Shown: positions 1-11,666 of the stretch, piece by piece
Layout of the letters: the number at the start of each line of letters is the position of its first letter
Position numbering within the stretch: the first letter of the stretch is position 1
Assembly (NCBI RefSeq): GCF_010389155.1
Contig: NC_057763.1
Location: 39,538,645-39,602,644, forward strand
Source of the DNA: Erigeron canadensis
Lineage: Eukaryota > Streptophyta > Magnoliopsida > Asterales > Asteraceae
Length of the DNA: 64,000 bases
Reading direction: 5' to 3'
Position numbers and translations under genes: made by a program
Notes under the pieces: model-generated
What the model saw: the letters and a program-made list of their open reading frames with translations, nothing else
Told to the model about the DNA's origin: nothing
Databases searched by the model: none

Positions 1-420
1 CCCAAACTGACCCAAAACCCATAATCTACATTTGTGTAGATTGTGTGTCAAGCTAACCCAACCCTGACCCAGACCCCAAACTGACCCAAGCTGACCTAAC
101 CTGACCTGACCCCAAGCTGACCTAAAACCCATAATCTACATTTGTGTATATTATGTGTAAATTGTGTTAAGCTGACCCAACCCTAAGCTGACCCAACCTG
201 ACCAGACCCCAAACTGACCCGACCCAGACCCCAAGCTGACCCAACCATGACCAAAGATGACCCAGACCCCAAACTGACCCAACCCCAAGCTGACCCAAGC
301 TGGCCTAAACCTAACATGACCCCAAGCTGACCCAGACCCAAGCTGACTGATCAAACTGAACCAAACAAAACTGATCCAACTCAAGCTGACCCAACCCACT
401 GAGATTGCAAGCTGACCAAG
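1..420. repeat. Degenerate GCTGACCCAA-type minisatellite
   Basis: The first 420 bases are a tandem array of variants of a unit close to CCCAAGCTGACC. Two copies of a longer unit containing ACCCATAATCTACATTTGTG are visible, near 15-50 and 125-160. The minus-strand reading frame across it yields only repeated WVSLGLGQ-like peptide, which is a by-product of the repeat and not a gene. The array probably continues to the left of the window. Confidence 0.85.
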
Positions 421-1429
421 CTTCACAAAACTTACATTTATTTACAAAATTGCCACCGCGCTTTTTTTTAAATTTTGCCACATGTCGCGTTCTGATTAGC
501 TAATAGGACCTTCTCTCCCTTCTCTCCTTAAGACACCTTCTTCCAGGATCCTCACCCTATATATATATATAGAACCTCAAGTGCTATCCTTATAGCAAGT
601 GTTCATTAATAAATTGTTCTAAAAGCATGCAGCACCTTGAAGAGTGGTTAAAAACGGTTCATTAGAGCCATACGAATATAAACAACTATATGACACTCCC
701 AAATTGATTTATAGAAGCACAAATAATAACTTTGCATATGTAACGAATTTAAACTTTATTCAAGTTGAATGATACGATGGAAGCTCACCCAAGTCTGTCG
801 TAGTGCAATCTACGGCTACCTTTATGGCTTACATCCTAAGGCTCATCAACAGCCAGTGGAACTGATTTCACCTGACACCATAGTAAAACTAAGTTAACAT
901 AAATAGTAGTACGTCACAATCACCAACTTTTGAAGTTCATATTGGCTTTCAAGATCAACAGATATAGAAACAAATAAAGTTGAACATATGTTTCGGATGT
1001 AGTATCCTCATTAACTGTGAAGTTTATATTGCTGTTTGTTGTGTAAGTAAAGAACTTGGATCAGAAGTAAATTAAAACATTGGTCAACTGGAGCTTGTAT
1101 CTTGTACTCAAGACAAATGCATTATTGTAAACTCCCAACAAGTAGGCTTGATGAACCAAGCAAGCCGAGATGGCAACATGGGCGGGTCACGAGGTTTGGT
1201 AATAGACGGGGTTCACTTTTTATTTAATTTTTTTACACTAATTGTGTGCCAATATGACTAAAAAGTTATATTCTTTCAGTAAGAATACAATTTACTATCG
1301 AGTAAAAAAAAATATGCATCAAAACCAACTTTTTTTTTCGACGGCAAAATCAAAAACATACTTTTGAGCAGTTTTTTACACAATGCAATTAGCTAATTTC
1401 ATTTTTTTTTTACTTCACCCATTGACAAT
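421..1429. other. Intergenic / sucrose synthase 3' flank
   Basis: This stretch lies downstream of the minus-strand sucrose synthase. It is AT-rich with homopolymer runs and a short TA repeat near 559-572. No reading frame or RNA gene can be supported. The right part probably holds the sucrose synthase 3' UTR. Confidence 0.5.
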
Positions 1430-4400
1430 TTAACTGTGCGCTGAGATCGATCCATTCACCTGTAACTGAGTGGAAAGTGCAGCCTCTATTACCAAGTGAC
1501 AACATAGATAATGTTTTGTTGGGTCATGTTAGAACAAGTGAAAGAACATGAAAACTGATTGATATCTGATGGTAGATCAGAATGGAAAGTACAAGTTAAT
1601 GACTTAATGGCCTACTAGACCATTAAAAGGCATAAAGCTTACCAAATCACGGAACTTAAGAATGTAGAACATTTCAAGATATCGCCTAGTTTCGCGCCTC
1701 TCAAGTTTCGAGACATACTTCCAGAAGCTGTAAACTCCAGCTAATGTCATTAAACGTTCAGAGTAGATCTTCCAAGTGTACCTATAACATTACAAAAGTC
1801 TGAAGTTAGTTATTTGTCCAATTGTCGAACAAGAATCAGTTTTGATGAGATACTTGCCTTTCGTATATTCTTTTAAGCCCACTTTCAGATATTTTCACCC
1901 AGTAATCTGGTTCTTCCTTGCATTTCTGGAAAAATTTCACCATAGTGACTGCTGCATTATCTGGATGATATGGATTAATATGGAAACCTGAAACACCATC
2001 TTCAATTATCTCTGCTGGACCACCATGGCAAGTAGCAAATGTTGGAAGGCCACAAGTCATGGCCTCCACAACTGTAAGCCCGAAAGCTTCATAAAAAGCT
2101 GGCTGAGAATACCAGAGAGACGAGAATTTTTTTATTAAGATGGAACCAATATAATCAGTAGGGCATATGAAGGGATAAGTTTTAGTACTAGCCTGTACAA
2201 AGACGCCCCTTCCATCAGCAATATAACGATAAAGTTCACCATTTTGAGCACGGTTTGTTTGGGCTGAAATCCATCGTACCTGACCATCCAATTTGTATTT
2301 CTTGAAAAGATCATGCATTTTCTCGATTTCAGAAATTTCTTCTCTGTCACTGGACCTCTTCACATCGTTGTAACCAGCAACCACAACAAGATTTGCTAGT
2401 TCCCTGAGCTTGTTATTCTTGGCATACCATTCAACCAGACCCGTGATATTTTTCACATGATCGAGTCTTGCCATAGAAAAAATCTTGGGTTTGGACCGAT
2501 CACTCAGATTTCCGCTGTATGAGTTCAAGGAAAATGACGATATAGATTAGACCATTTCAAACTCAACTATTTGGAGCAAACAGCTCATTGATAACATTAT
2601 TGTTTGACAGTTCTTGTGAACATCCCCATTGATTGACTCATTATCCAATTAAGTTTAGTCACGATTTCGATAGCATCGCTAATTCCTCTAAAATTTGTTA
2701 GCATGAAAGAAAGAAAAAGTTATTGGAATGACATCAAAGAATGACTTACATGTGGTCGTCATTCTGCTCAGGGTCAAACAACAACTTCTCGATTGTACTA
2801 TGAAGAGATGTTAGTCTTTTTTCCTTCTCGGTATATGAGAAGTATATGGTCATATCTGCCCCTGGAGACACAATGTTAAACTTCGGATCAAAGACGTCAA
2901 TACCATGAACGACCCTGTAGAGGCCTGGGAGAGTGAAGGATGAGTGACTCTCATATTGTCCAACGGTATTCTTTCTGAAAAGGATATATAAAACCGAATA
3001 AGCAACTATCAAACAACTCCCAATTAAATTGTTATTAAGCAAACTGGCATGCAGATATAAAAAAAAAACAGTAATGACATGATGATTAACTGATGAACTC
3101 CATTCTTTAATATTGTGTATCTTCACTTGGATAAGTACGAGCCAGGCTAACATATAGAAGTAGCTACCAGATATATCAAATGCATGTTTGGTTTCCCCAC
3201 CTTGTACATATCATGGAAGGACCGACACGAATACATGTTTAACCATCTTGTAGGATGACACTATTAATTTTGGAAATATGCTGTGATTAATAAACTCTCA
3301 TAATGTTTTTTAAAAGAAAATTCATGGTTTCTTTTAGCTACAAAAAACCCTTACAAGTTTCAGTACCAAACTATCATCCATAGGACTTACGTTCCTGCAA
3401 TCTCTTGGTATGTGCTGGTGATAATAAAATCTGCATGGTTCATGGCCAGAAGATCAGCAGTAAATTGACAAGAAAAGTGATACTTCTCATCAAATTTCTT
3501 CCAATATAGATCAGAATCCGGGTACTTTGTTTTTTCCAAAGCATGAGCAATGTTGCACTGCATTTGTCAAGAATTTTGGTTATTAAACTTCAGCACTTTA
3601 TCAGAACTTAATGGGTTCCTCTTTCATACCTGTGTTACTCCCATTTTGTAAGATAACAAAGAAGCAACAAGATTTCCGTCACTGTAATTTCCAATGATAA
3701 GATCTGGGGTACCATGTAACTCAGCAGAGATCTCGCTTGCTGCATCCTAATAATGAACCAATATTTATATTAAGATACAAAATAATATTGACAGTTTGTT
3801 ATACCTTAACTTCTGTTACATGCATCCTTAACATAACTAAAATCAAAAGGTATTGGAGATATCAATCGTATCTTAGTTATATTTAGTCTTATTTTATTTG
3901 AGTCCAAATATTTGTTGCCTACTTTAGAGGCTGATTATTAGCTCTTTCTCTTCTATATATGTACATGATCGATTGTTCTTGAAAGTATCAATAAGAAAAC
4001 TTTGATCACCAAAACATCGATCAATTGTCTCTCTGTTATCAATTTCTTCATGGTATCAGAGCAAAAGATCAAAAATTAAAATTCTCAATTCAAGAACGAT
4101 TATGGCGGGCGGCGGAGTCGATCGATCTAAATTCGCCACTGTATCTTCATCCCTCGGATTATCCAAGGCAGATGCAGGTTAATGATGTCCTAACCGATCA
4201 GAATTTCATTGATTGGAAACAAGAGAGTCGAATTTTTTGTTCGCCAAGAACAAAATCAGTTTCGTTGATGGCTCTCTTCCTAAGCCAGAAAGTTCAAGCA
4301 AGGAGTATACGGCTTGGATGAGATGTGATGCCATGGTGAAGGGTTGGTTAACCACAGCCATGGATAAGGAGATTCGAGCCAGTGTTAAATACGCTAACAC

Positions 4401-7400
4401 TGCAACCGAAATCTGGAATGATCTGATCGAGCGCTTCGGAAAGGAAAGTGCACCGAGGGCTTATGAATTGAAACAAACACTCAGCATCACCAAACAAGAC
4501 GGGACATCAGTTTCAGCATATTACACGAAATTTAGACGAATATGGGATGAAATCAATACAGTGCTGCCTACTCCCACCTGTTCTTGTAGTGGTTGCGAGT
4601 GTGGAATTGGAAAAAAGCTGGTGGAATTAAAAGAACAGGAGCGTTTGTATGAGTTTCTTTTGGGTCTTGATATCGCGTTTGCAGTCATTCGGACGCAAAT
4701 ACTAGCAATGAAGCCAACACCGAGTCTAAGCAATGCGTATCACATGGTGGCAGAGGACGAGCAACAAAGAAACGTCACCACTGGCAAGAAGATCGTCACT
4801 GAACCAGCGGCCTTCCAGACTTTTCAGAATAATCGCAAGGATAACCAGCAGCAAAAGGTGAAATCATGGCAGAAAATTGAGAAGGATAGCAAAACAGAGC
4901 ATTGCACGTGGTGTGAGCGTGATGGACACAATCGAGAGGGATGTTTCAGACGCATTGGGTATCCCGATTGGTGGCCTGGAAAAGCAAAGAAAGAAAACTT
5001 CAAACCAAAAGCGGGATTAGCAGAATCGATGAAGAGTCCTATACCCGGATTAACAGACGAACAGTATGGGATGTTTTTAAAGCTTTTTGGAGGAAGCAAA
5101 AGTCACCCTCAAGAGGAGCCGTCACCACAAGCCAACATGGCAGGTATGTCTGACGATCAGGGTAATTGGGGGGCAATGGATTCTGGTGCAACCGAACACA
5201 TGTTTTATGAAGAAGAAGTGTTCGACAAAATTACTTTAGACTCAAAAGAAATGCCCGTTGTTGTTGCTAACGGGATACATGTTCCTGTAAAGGGAAATGG
5301 TAAAGTATTCCTAGAGGGAGGAATAAAGATACACGGGGCTTTGTTTGTTCCTAATTTTAAATGTAATCTTTTATCTGTCAGGCAACTAAGGAATTGCATT
5401 GTGCAATCACCTTCTTTCCCGACTTTTTTGTTATACAGGGATTGGAAACGAGGAGCTTGATTGGATCGGGTAATTGTGTTAATGGTCTATATCGAATGGG
5501 AGTCATGAGAAGAGGGAGGAAAGCTTTAGCAGTCACTTCAGAAGTATGGCATAAAAGACTTGGACACTCGTCACAAGTAAAACTCTCTAATGTGGGTTTT
5601 TTGAAGGATGTTAGTTTTGGTTCAGACAATGTTTTTTGTGATTCTTGTATTCGTGCAAAACTTACTAAGAAACCTTTTCCTAATAGCTTTATTAAGACAA
5701 ATGATTGTTTTGACATGGTGCATTGTGACATTTGGGGAGGATACCGAACACCATCTTTATCACGTGCAAACTATTTTCTCACTTTGGTTGATGATTATAG
5801 TAGGGCAGTTTGGGCTTACTTAATTAAACATAAAAGTGAGGCAAGCATGTGCTTAATCAACTTTCATAACTTGGTTGAGCGACAATTTGGAAAAAAGATT
5901 AAACTAATTCGTTGTAATAATGGTGGAGAATTTACATCTAATCAAATGAAAGAGTTTTATGGAAATCAAGGAATTATCTTGGAAACTACGTGTCCACACA
6001 CCCCACAACAAAATGGGGTTGTTGAACGAAAGCATAGACATCTTTTAGAAATGGCTTGAGCACTTAGGTTTGAGGCAAGACTTCCAGTTAAATTTTGGGG
6101 GGAATGCGTAATGATAGCCGCCTATATAATAAATCGGATTCCTTCCAAGGTTTTGAAGAACAAGACGCCCTACGAGATACTTCTTGGAAAATCCCCGAAT
6201 TACAGTCACCTAAGAATATTTGGGTGCTTGGCATATTATTGGAATTATGATACAAAGGGAGACAAGTTTGAGCCACGAGGGCGACCTGGGGTTTTTCTTG
6301 GATATCCTTATGGAACAAAAGGGTATCACATTTACGACCTCGAACTACACAAACTCGTCGTCTCAAGACATGTCGAGTTTTTTGAAAACAAGTTTCCATT
6401 CTCAGAGGTACACGATCCCAAGAGTGAACAACCACCAGAAATTTCAAAGTTTCATCACCATGAGGATTGGCTGACAGGGGGAACCACACCCGCTGCGGTA
6501 GAAAATGACCAGCCCAACAAAGAAGTGCTCGACCAATCCCAGGCTTCAAACACAACTGATAACGAACCAGAAGAAGAGAACTTACCACCTGTCATCCACA
6601 ACATTGATGATGAAACGGAAGAACAAGTTAGAGAGCCCCGACCCAGAAGAGTTCGATCTCAATCGGTACGGCTAAAAGATTATGTCGTGAAACTCCCACC
6701 TTCCATAGACCATGCAAACCCGACTTCAGATCAAGCATCCTCTACGGTACATCCCTTAGCTCACTATATCTCATATGATAATTTCAGTGCTAACCTCAAA
6801 GCTTTTCTTTCGGCTATCGAATCGGTTCATGAGCCTAAAAGCTTTCAACAGGCCTCACAACATAAGCATTGGCAAGAAGCCATGGCCAAAGAAATCAAAG
6901 CACTAGAAGAAAATGGCACGTGGAATCTTCAAGAATTACCCGTTGGAAAGAAGGCAATCGATTCAAAATGGGTTTATAAAGTCAAACACAAACCAAATGG
7001 CGAGGTGGAACGATACAAGGCGCGGCTTGTTGCAAAAGGATTCACTCAACTAGAAGGCGTTGATTACCATGACACCTTTGCCTCGGTTGCCAAGCTTGTG
7101 ACGATGAGGACGTTATTAGCTTTAGCGGTTAAAAAGGATTGGTTCATACAACAACTTGATATGAACAATGCCTTCTTACATGGAGACTTAGATGAAGAAG
7201 TATACATGAAGATCCCACAAGGTTTCCAAAGAAAAGCAGAGACCCGTGTTTATCGGCTTAGAAAATCCATATACGGTCTCAAACAAGCATCCCGAAATTG
7301 GTATCAAAAGTTCACCGGAGCTTTGTTAGAAATGGGATACAAACAATCTGTTGCAGATGCTTCTTTGTTTATATATAAACTTGAGACATTCTATGTGGCT

Positions 7401-10400
7401 GTCCTCATTTATGTAGATGATGTGATCATAGTGGGAAATGACCAGAACAAGATTCAAGCCACAAAAGATGAATTACACAAACGTTTTACTATAAAGGATC
7501 TTGGAGCCTTGAAGTATTTTTTGGGCATTGAAGTTGCTCGAACAGCAAAGGGACTAGTACTTAGTCAAAGAAAATACACTCTCGATATACTACGTGACAT
7601 GGGACTCGAAGGGTGTCGACCTAGTGCTTTCCCCATGGAACAGGGGCTGAAGTTAGACAAGGGAGAAAATGAACATTGGGTTGATGCGGGTCAGTATCGT
7701 CGCTTGATAGGACGTCTCTTATACTTACAAGCTACTCGACCCGACATAGCGTATGCAATCAGTGTTTTGAGCCAGTTTGTGGGCGATCCAAGACAACCGC
7801 ACCTTGATGCAGCTACACGAGTTGTTCGTTATCTTAAGACCACTTTAGGCCAAGGGATTCTGTTACCAAAAGATGGAGGTTTGCAGCTTGTAGCGTACTG
7901 TGATTCTGACTGGATGGGTTGTCCTCTTACTAGGCGTTCTCGTACAGGTTATCTTCTTTTGTTTGGAGGTGCCCCCGTTTCTTGGAAATCAAAGAAACAG
8001 TCCGTTGTTTCACGATCCTCTGCTGAAGCGGAATACCGATCAATCGCAGCCACAGTTAGTGAAGCCCTTTGGTTTCGTTGGCTTCTCACTGAACTCGAAA
8101 CAGCACCAGATGGTCCAACCACGTTATTTTGTGACAATGAAGCTGCTCGTCATATCGCCAACAACCCAGTTTTCCATGAAAGAACCAAACATGTCGAAAT
8201 GGATTGTCATTTTGTTCGAGAACGTGTTGAATCAAGGGAAATCTTGCCTGCTTCCATCGAGTCTCATCTTCAGATTGCCGATTTACTCACCAAGTCTCTC
8301 GGCGGTCAGTGACTTTTGATACTGCTCGACAAGCTGGGCATTACGAATCTTCATGCTCCAACTTGAGGGGGAATATTGGAGATATCAATCGTATCTTAGT
8401 TATATTTAGTCTTATTTTATTTGAGTCCATATATTTGTTGCCTACTTTAGAGGCTGATTATTAGCTCTTTCTCTTCTATATATGTACATGATCGATTGTT
8501 CTTGAAAGTATCAATAAGAAAACTTTGATCACCAAAACATCGACCAATTGTCTCTCTGTTATCAATTTCTTCAAAAGGTACCAATAAGATGCTGTCATAT
8601 GACTCCAAAGAAAAATGGTGCTATCTAACATTTGATCAGTAAAAAGTTATAAAAAAAACTTATTTTGGTAGATTGATTTACCTCTGTAAACTTCTCCAGA
8701 TAAGGCCATATATCAAACCTTGAGATCCATTTACGTAGTACCCCTTTCTCAGTCCTGAAAGGGACACGTAATATATGTGTGTGTTCAGTTCCGCTTACTC
8801 TCTCCAATCGCTGGTTGCAAGAAGTACCTTTTGCATCAGGTATTAACCGAGTCACCTTAAATGAGAAGTTAAAACAATATAAGATTAATTTTTAAAGGGA
8901 AAGCTTGTAGAAAACAATATGCATACAGAAACTGGAAATCTGGAACCATACGGGGAACTTCATAGATGCATGAAAATTCAGCAAAAAAAAGGTGAATTGA
9001 CTTTCATACTCATACGTACAATTAGAATTCTAGGTTTGATATCCAGTCCCTGATGCTTTAATTTAAGAATCATCTCATTCTCCAAGGCACGGACTTGATC
9101 CAGTATATATACAATCTGTATTCAACGGCAAGCAAAGAAAATTGGTCAACAAAGTTCAAACTTTAGATTTTTAATTTACTGTAAATAAATGTACCTGACC
9201 ACCAGTGTCCGGCAAGCCCAAAACATTTGCTTGCCCAAAGTAACCGTGTATTGATAATATGACAACGTCAAAGACCATTGGTATTCTACCAAGAAAAGTT
9301 TCCAGAATGGAAGGATCCGGGGCTTGAAGAATATCCGAGAGAAGATGCATCATCTCGAGGATTCTTTCAGCATTGTTTCCCCATCCTCTCTCAAAACCCA
9401 TTCCTTGCAATCTGTATTTTTATTAAATTAGAAAACATAAAAGAAAGAAAAGTATAGAAGATCTCAAGTGGTGGTTGAGAGAGATGCTAACTCATATTGA
9501 AACTCAGAATAGGCAGTATCAGAAGGCAGCTTAGAAAGATAATCCTCTGCTTTGGCCAAGGAAGACTGAAGTCTAGTCATGCTATGTATCCGATCATTCA
9601 ACATCATTACCTACACATCACTTAAGAAAGTTAAAGATGTTGTCCTGCTACCATTCCAATTCTTGTGTTCAAGGGAAGTTCTAAACAAGAAACTAACATG
9701 CCCGTTATGTCTGTGTGTGCGTAGGAAATCAAGGAGTGGTTCCAGAGACTCTTTGTTGCGGAACATGCTAGAAGAGAGGTGACGGTTGAGGAACTGAACT
9801 CCGTTGCCAATTGATGAAGAGCGAGTTGGTCTAGGAAATGAGGCATTGAATGGCTCAAAATCCAGCTCGAGTATATAAGAGCTATTATACCTGTGTAACA
9901 AATTGGAACAAGTGTTTAAAAGCCTTTTGCATGCATTAACTGTGACACTTGAAAGCTATTTCAACAACTTACTGCCCGACAAGTTCTTCTTTGAAGACGA
10001 GATATTCTGAAGCAGACAGCTGCTCCACACTTAGTTGATATGCATCTACACGCACATATTCCCATACACCTGGTCTCGGACGAACAGCTAAAGCTACAAA
10101 TGGAGGCCGAACTATGCATTCCTATCATTGCACCCAAAAATTATCTTAGGGAAAATGAGAAGCAACAACAAAGAAGTAAAGTGTAAAAAAAAAAAAAAAA
10201 CTGAGAGCATAGTTCAGAATCTCCTAATTACATGAATCAAATGGGCATGCCTGCTGCTGGTTCAGATCATCTGAAGCATAATAAATACAGTACTATAGAA
10301 AAGTTTGGGATCAATGATGACTATACTCATGTACTAATCCTATTTTAGACACAAACTAATAGTACACCGTAATATAGTTACCATTATATATTTTGAATAT

Positions 10401-11666
10401 ATCCACAAATATCATGTTCTTTTTCTGGATTAGTGAAATTGAGTGATCAGTAATAAACCAACTTAATCAATTAATAGAGAACAATATCACTACATGAAAA
10501 CACTCTCACCTATGCAATAAGGAAAAGGGCCACTACGTGCACGAAAATGTATCGAATTATGCTGTTGTGTATATGAAACTTTCAAATCGACTCCTCTGTA
10601 TCAAACTTGCTACTGTAGTATAATACATTTTATAACTTGCACACACGGTAACTTAGCTCCAGTTTTGATGACACAACAACTTATATTGTTGCCACATCAT
10701 CAAAGACAAAAAACCGTTTATTAACGAATACTTAACCAGATGCTTACAATATCAATGAACTAAAAGTTTAGGGGGCGTTTAGTTGGGGACTACACCCTTT
10801 GTTTTCCACTTTTGTTTTTCAAGAAAAATAGAAAACAGAAAACGCGATCAAATCATAGTTTTCCAAAATAAAAATTCCAAGAAAACAAAAAACAATTTTA
10901 TTTTTTTCCAATTTTCTTTATCCATTCACAAATGCTGTAAACCTCGAATTATTTTAACTCTCCCCTAACCCCCGGCCCCGCTCCTCCTTTCGGTCACCTC
11001 CCACCCATCCACCAAGTAGATTAGAATATGTATTCTCATATGGAAAATGAAAATAGCATTTTTTTTTTATATATAATTTTGAATGCATTTTCAAAATTTT
11101 CCATTTTCTAAAAGATTAGAATTGAAAACTATAAAACATTTTCCACAACTAAACCCTTAATATGTATATATAGTAGCAAATGTGAAAAATGAAATGTCAC
11201 GAACTTTACAATGCTGAATCACAAGCATGAAGCGACTTAAACGATACCGAAACCGATATCAGAGACTTAAATCAGTCAATCATCAAATTATCATAAATAA
11301 TATTACCTGAGAGGTTTTCAAAACTTCACCAAAAGGACCATCAATAAGCTTTTGACGTGAAGCATCATCACCTATTATATTCTCAAGTTCATCAAGTATT
11401 TGATGAGGTTGCAGTATAGCCTTCCCCTGCGCTACATACCTATACATACACACATACGAGTATATAAATAATTAGAAGATAATAGTTATTCATATATAGA
11501 AGATACATACAGAAATCGATCTCCTAAAAAAATGAGCCAAAATCTGCTAAATCAATTAAAATAACCTGGAAAGAAGAGAAACAATTTCATTACGATGAGC
11601 GGAAAGCGTGTCTTCAACGCGCTCTCGCATACTGTGTGTTCTGCTCAATTTAGTTGAAGACGCCAT
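1430..11666 (-). CDS. SUS: Sucrose synthase, SUS2/SUS3 type, 15 coding exons
   Basis: Reversibly cleaves sucrose with UDP to UDP-glucose and fructose in the cytosol. Coding exons in transcript order: 11566-11666, 11307-11439, 9973-10121, 9698-9890, 9492-9610, 9195-9411, 9020-9115, 8682-8855, 3630-3746, 3391-3557, 2750-2974, 2193-2514, 1858-2102, 1643-1781 and a tentative 1430-1483. All join in frame to about 816 residues, close to the usual 805-815. The N terminus has the [10 protein letters not shown] segment with the regulatory Ser (Ser12). The glycosyltransferase half has [10 protein letters not shown] and [17 protein letters not shown] with its E-x7-E motif. Wording such as [22 protein letters not shown] and FYILKFRDL points to the SUS2/SUS3 clade. 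Introns 12 (2103-2192) and 13 (1782-1857) use GC donors. Intron 8 holds a Copia element and intron 2 a MITE. The last exon is weak: its 17 residues do not resemble the family's usual end and its acceptor lacks a good pyrimidine tract. Confidence 0.95.
3846..3850. repeat. Target site duplication, left copy (AAAGG)
   Basis: AAAGG directly precedes the 5' LTR and recurs at 8574-8578 directly after the 3' LTR. A 5-bp duplication is normal for LTR retrotransposon integration. Removing the element and one copy leaves a native intron of about 207 bp. Confidence 0.95.
3851..4050 (+). repeat. 5' LTR of the Copia element
   Basis: 200 bp, ending TTCTTCA just before the primer binding site. It differs from the 3' LTR at two sites (CCAAATAT versus CCATATAT, and CGATCAAT versus CGACCAAT). 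A TATA-like CTATATATG lies near 3953-3961. Confidence 0.95.
4102..6059 (+). pseudogene. Copia gag-protease-integrase region, frame-broken
   Basis: Homology runs through several frames. A start at 4102 opens one frame, the conserved gag N-terminal segment with LYLHPSDYP lies in a second frame, and the first frame resumes near 4225. It runs to 5460 and carries a CCHC zinc knuckle (Cys-x2-Cys-x4-His-x4-Cys, about 4903-4945) and the protease DSGA motif (about 5179). A third shift near 5395 moves to the frame holding the integrase His/Cys region and catalytic core. This ends at an in-frame TGA at 6057-6059, where CGA to TGA at a CpG is the likely change. In the integrase the second catalytic Asp position reads NNGGEF where DNGGEF is expected. 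These lesions should block a full polyprotein. Confidence 0.85.
6111..8312 (+). CDS. Copia integrase C-terminus, reverse transcriptase and RNase H
   Basis: An uninterrupted 733-codon stretch in the same frame as the integrase but separated from it by the TGA at 6057. It begins in the integrase C-terminal region ([22 protein letters not shown]). The RT domain opens near [20 protein letters not shown], has [10 protein letters not shown], and shows the YVDD catalytic motif at about 7411. RNase H follows with [10 protein letters not shown] and [11 protein letters not shown]. The reading frame stops about 60 bp before the 3' LTR. RT and RNase H look intact, so this region may still template related proteins, but the upstream breaks prevent normal translation as one polyprotein. 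Confidence 0.9.
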   Translation: MIAAYIINRIPSKVLKNKTPYEILLGKSPNYSHLRIFGCLAYYWNYDTKGDKFEPRGRPGVFLGYPYGTKGYHIYDLELHKLVVSRHVEFFENKFPFSEVHDPKSEQPPEISKFHHHEDWLTGGTTPAAVENDQPNKEVLDQSQASNTTDNEPEEENLPPVIHNIDDETEEQVREPRPRRVRSQSVRLKDYVVKLPPSIDHANPTSDQASSTVHPLAHYISYDNFSANLKAFLSAIESVHEPKSFQQASQHKHWQEAMAKEIKALEENGTWNLQELPVGKKAIDSKWVYKVKHKPNGEVERYKARLVAKGFTQLEGVDYHDTFASVAKLVTMRTLLALAVKKDWFIQQLDMNNAFLHGDLDEEVYMKIPQGFQRKAETRVYRLRKSIYGLKQASRNWYQKFTGALLEMGYKQSVADASLFIYKLETFYVAVLIYVDDVIIVGNDQNKIQATKDELHKRFTIKDLGALKYFLGIEVARTAKGLVLSQRKYTLDILRDMGLEGCRPSAFPMEQGLKLDKGENEHWVDAGQYRRLIGRLLYLQATRPDIAYAISVLSQFVGDPRQPHLDAATRVVRYLKTTLGQGILLPKDGGLQLVAYCDSDWMGCPLTRRSRTGYLLLFGGAPVSWKSKKQSVVSRSSAEAEYRSIAATVSEALWFRWLLTELETAPDGPTTLFCDNEAARHIANNPVFHERTKHVEMDCHFVRERVESREILPASIESHLQIADLLTKSLGGQ
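8374..8573 (+). repeat. 3' LTR of the Copia element
   Basis: 200 bp, 99% identical to the 5' LTR, preceded by the purine tract GAGGGGGAA and followed by the AAAGG duplication. Confidence 0.95.
10771..11156. mobile_element. Tourist-like (PIF/Harbinger) MITE in sucrose synthase intron 2
   Basis: 386 bp with imperfect terminal inverted repeats (GGGGGCGTTTAGTTGGGG at the left, CCACAACTAAACCC at the right). It is flanked by TTA at 10768-10770 and 11157-11159, the 3-bp duplication typical of PIF/Harbinger elements. The interior is A/T-rich with no coding capacity. Confidence 0.8.

Larger units (their letters stand above)
3851..8573 (+). mobile_element. Ty1/Copia LTR retrotransposon, complete but with coding lesions
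   Basis: A 4723-bp element in antisense orientation inside sucrose synthase intron 8. LTRs of 200 bp lie at 3851-4050 and 8374-8573 and differ at two positions. The primer binding site TGGTATCAGAGC (4051-4062) matches the initiator Met tRNA end, and a purine tract (8365-8373) precedes the 3' LTR. AAAGG is duplicated on both sides. Order of domains is gag, protease, integrase, RT, RNase H, as in Copia. Both LTRs begin TATTGG rather than TGTTGG. Short LTRs and total length resemble the Ale/Retrofit lineage (inference). Frame breaks and a stop in gag-protease-integrase suggest this copy is not autonomous. Confidence 0.97.

Noticed and set aside
151..426. 91-codon minus-strand frame rich in W, S, L, G
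   Set aside because: It is a translation of the minisatellite, with no non-repeat sequence or plausible gene structure.
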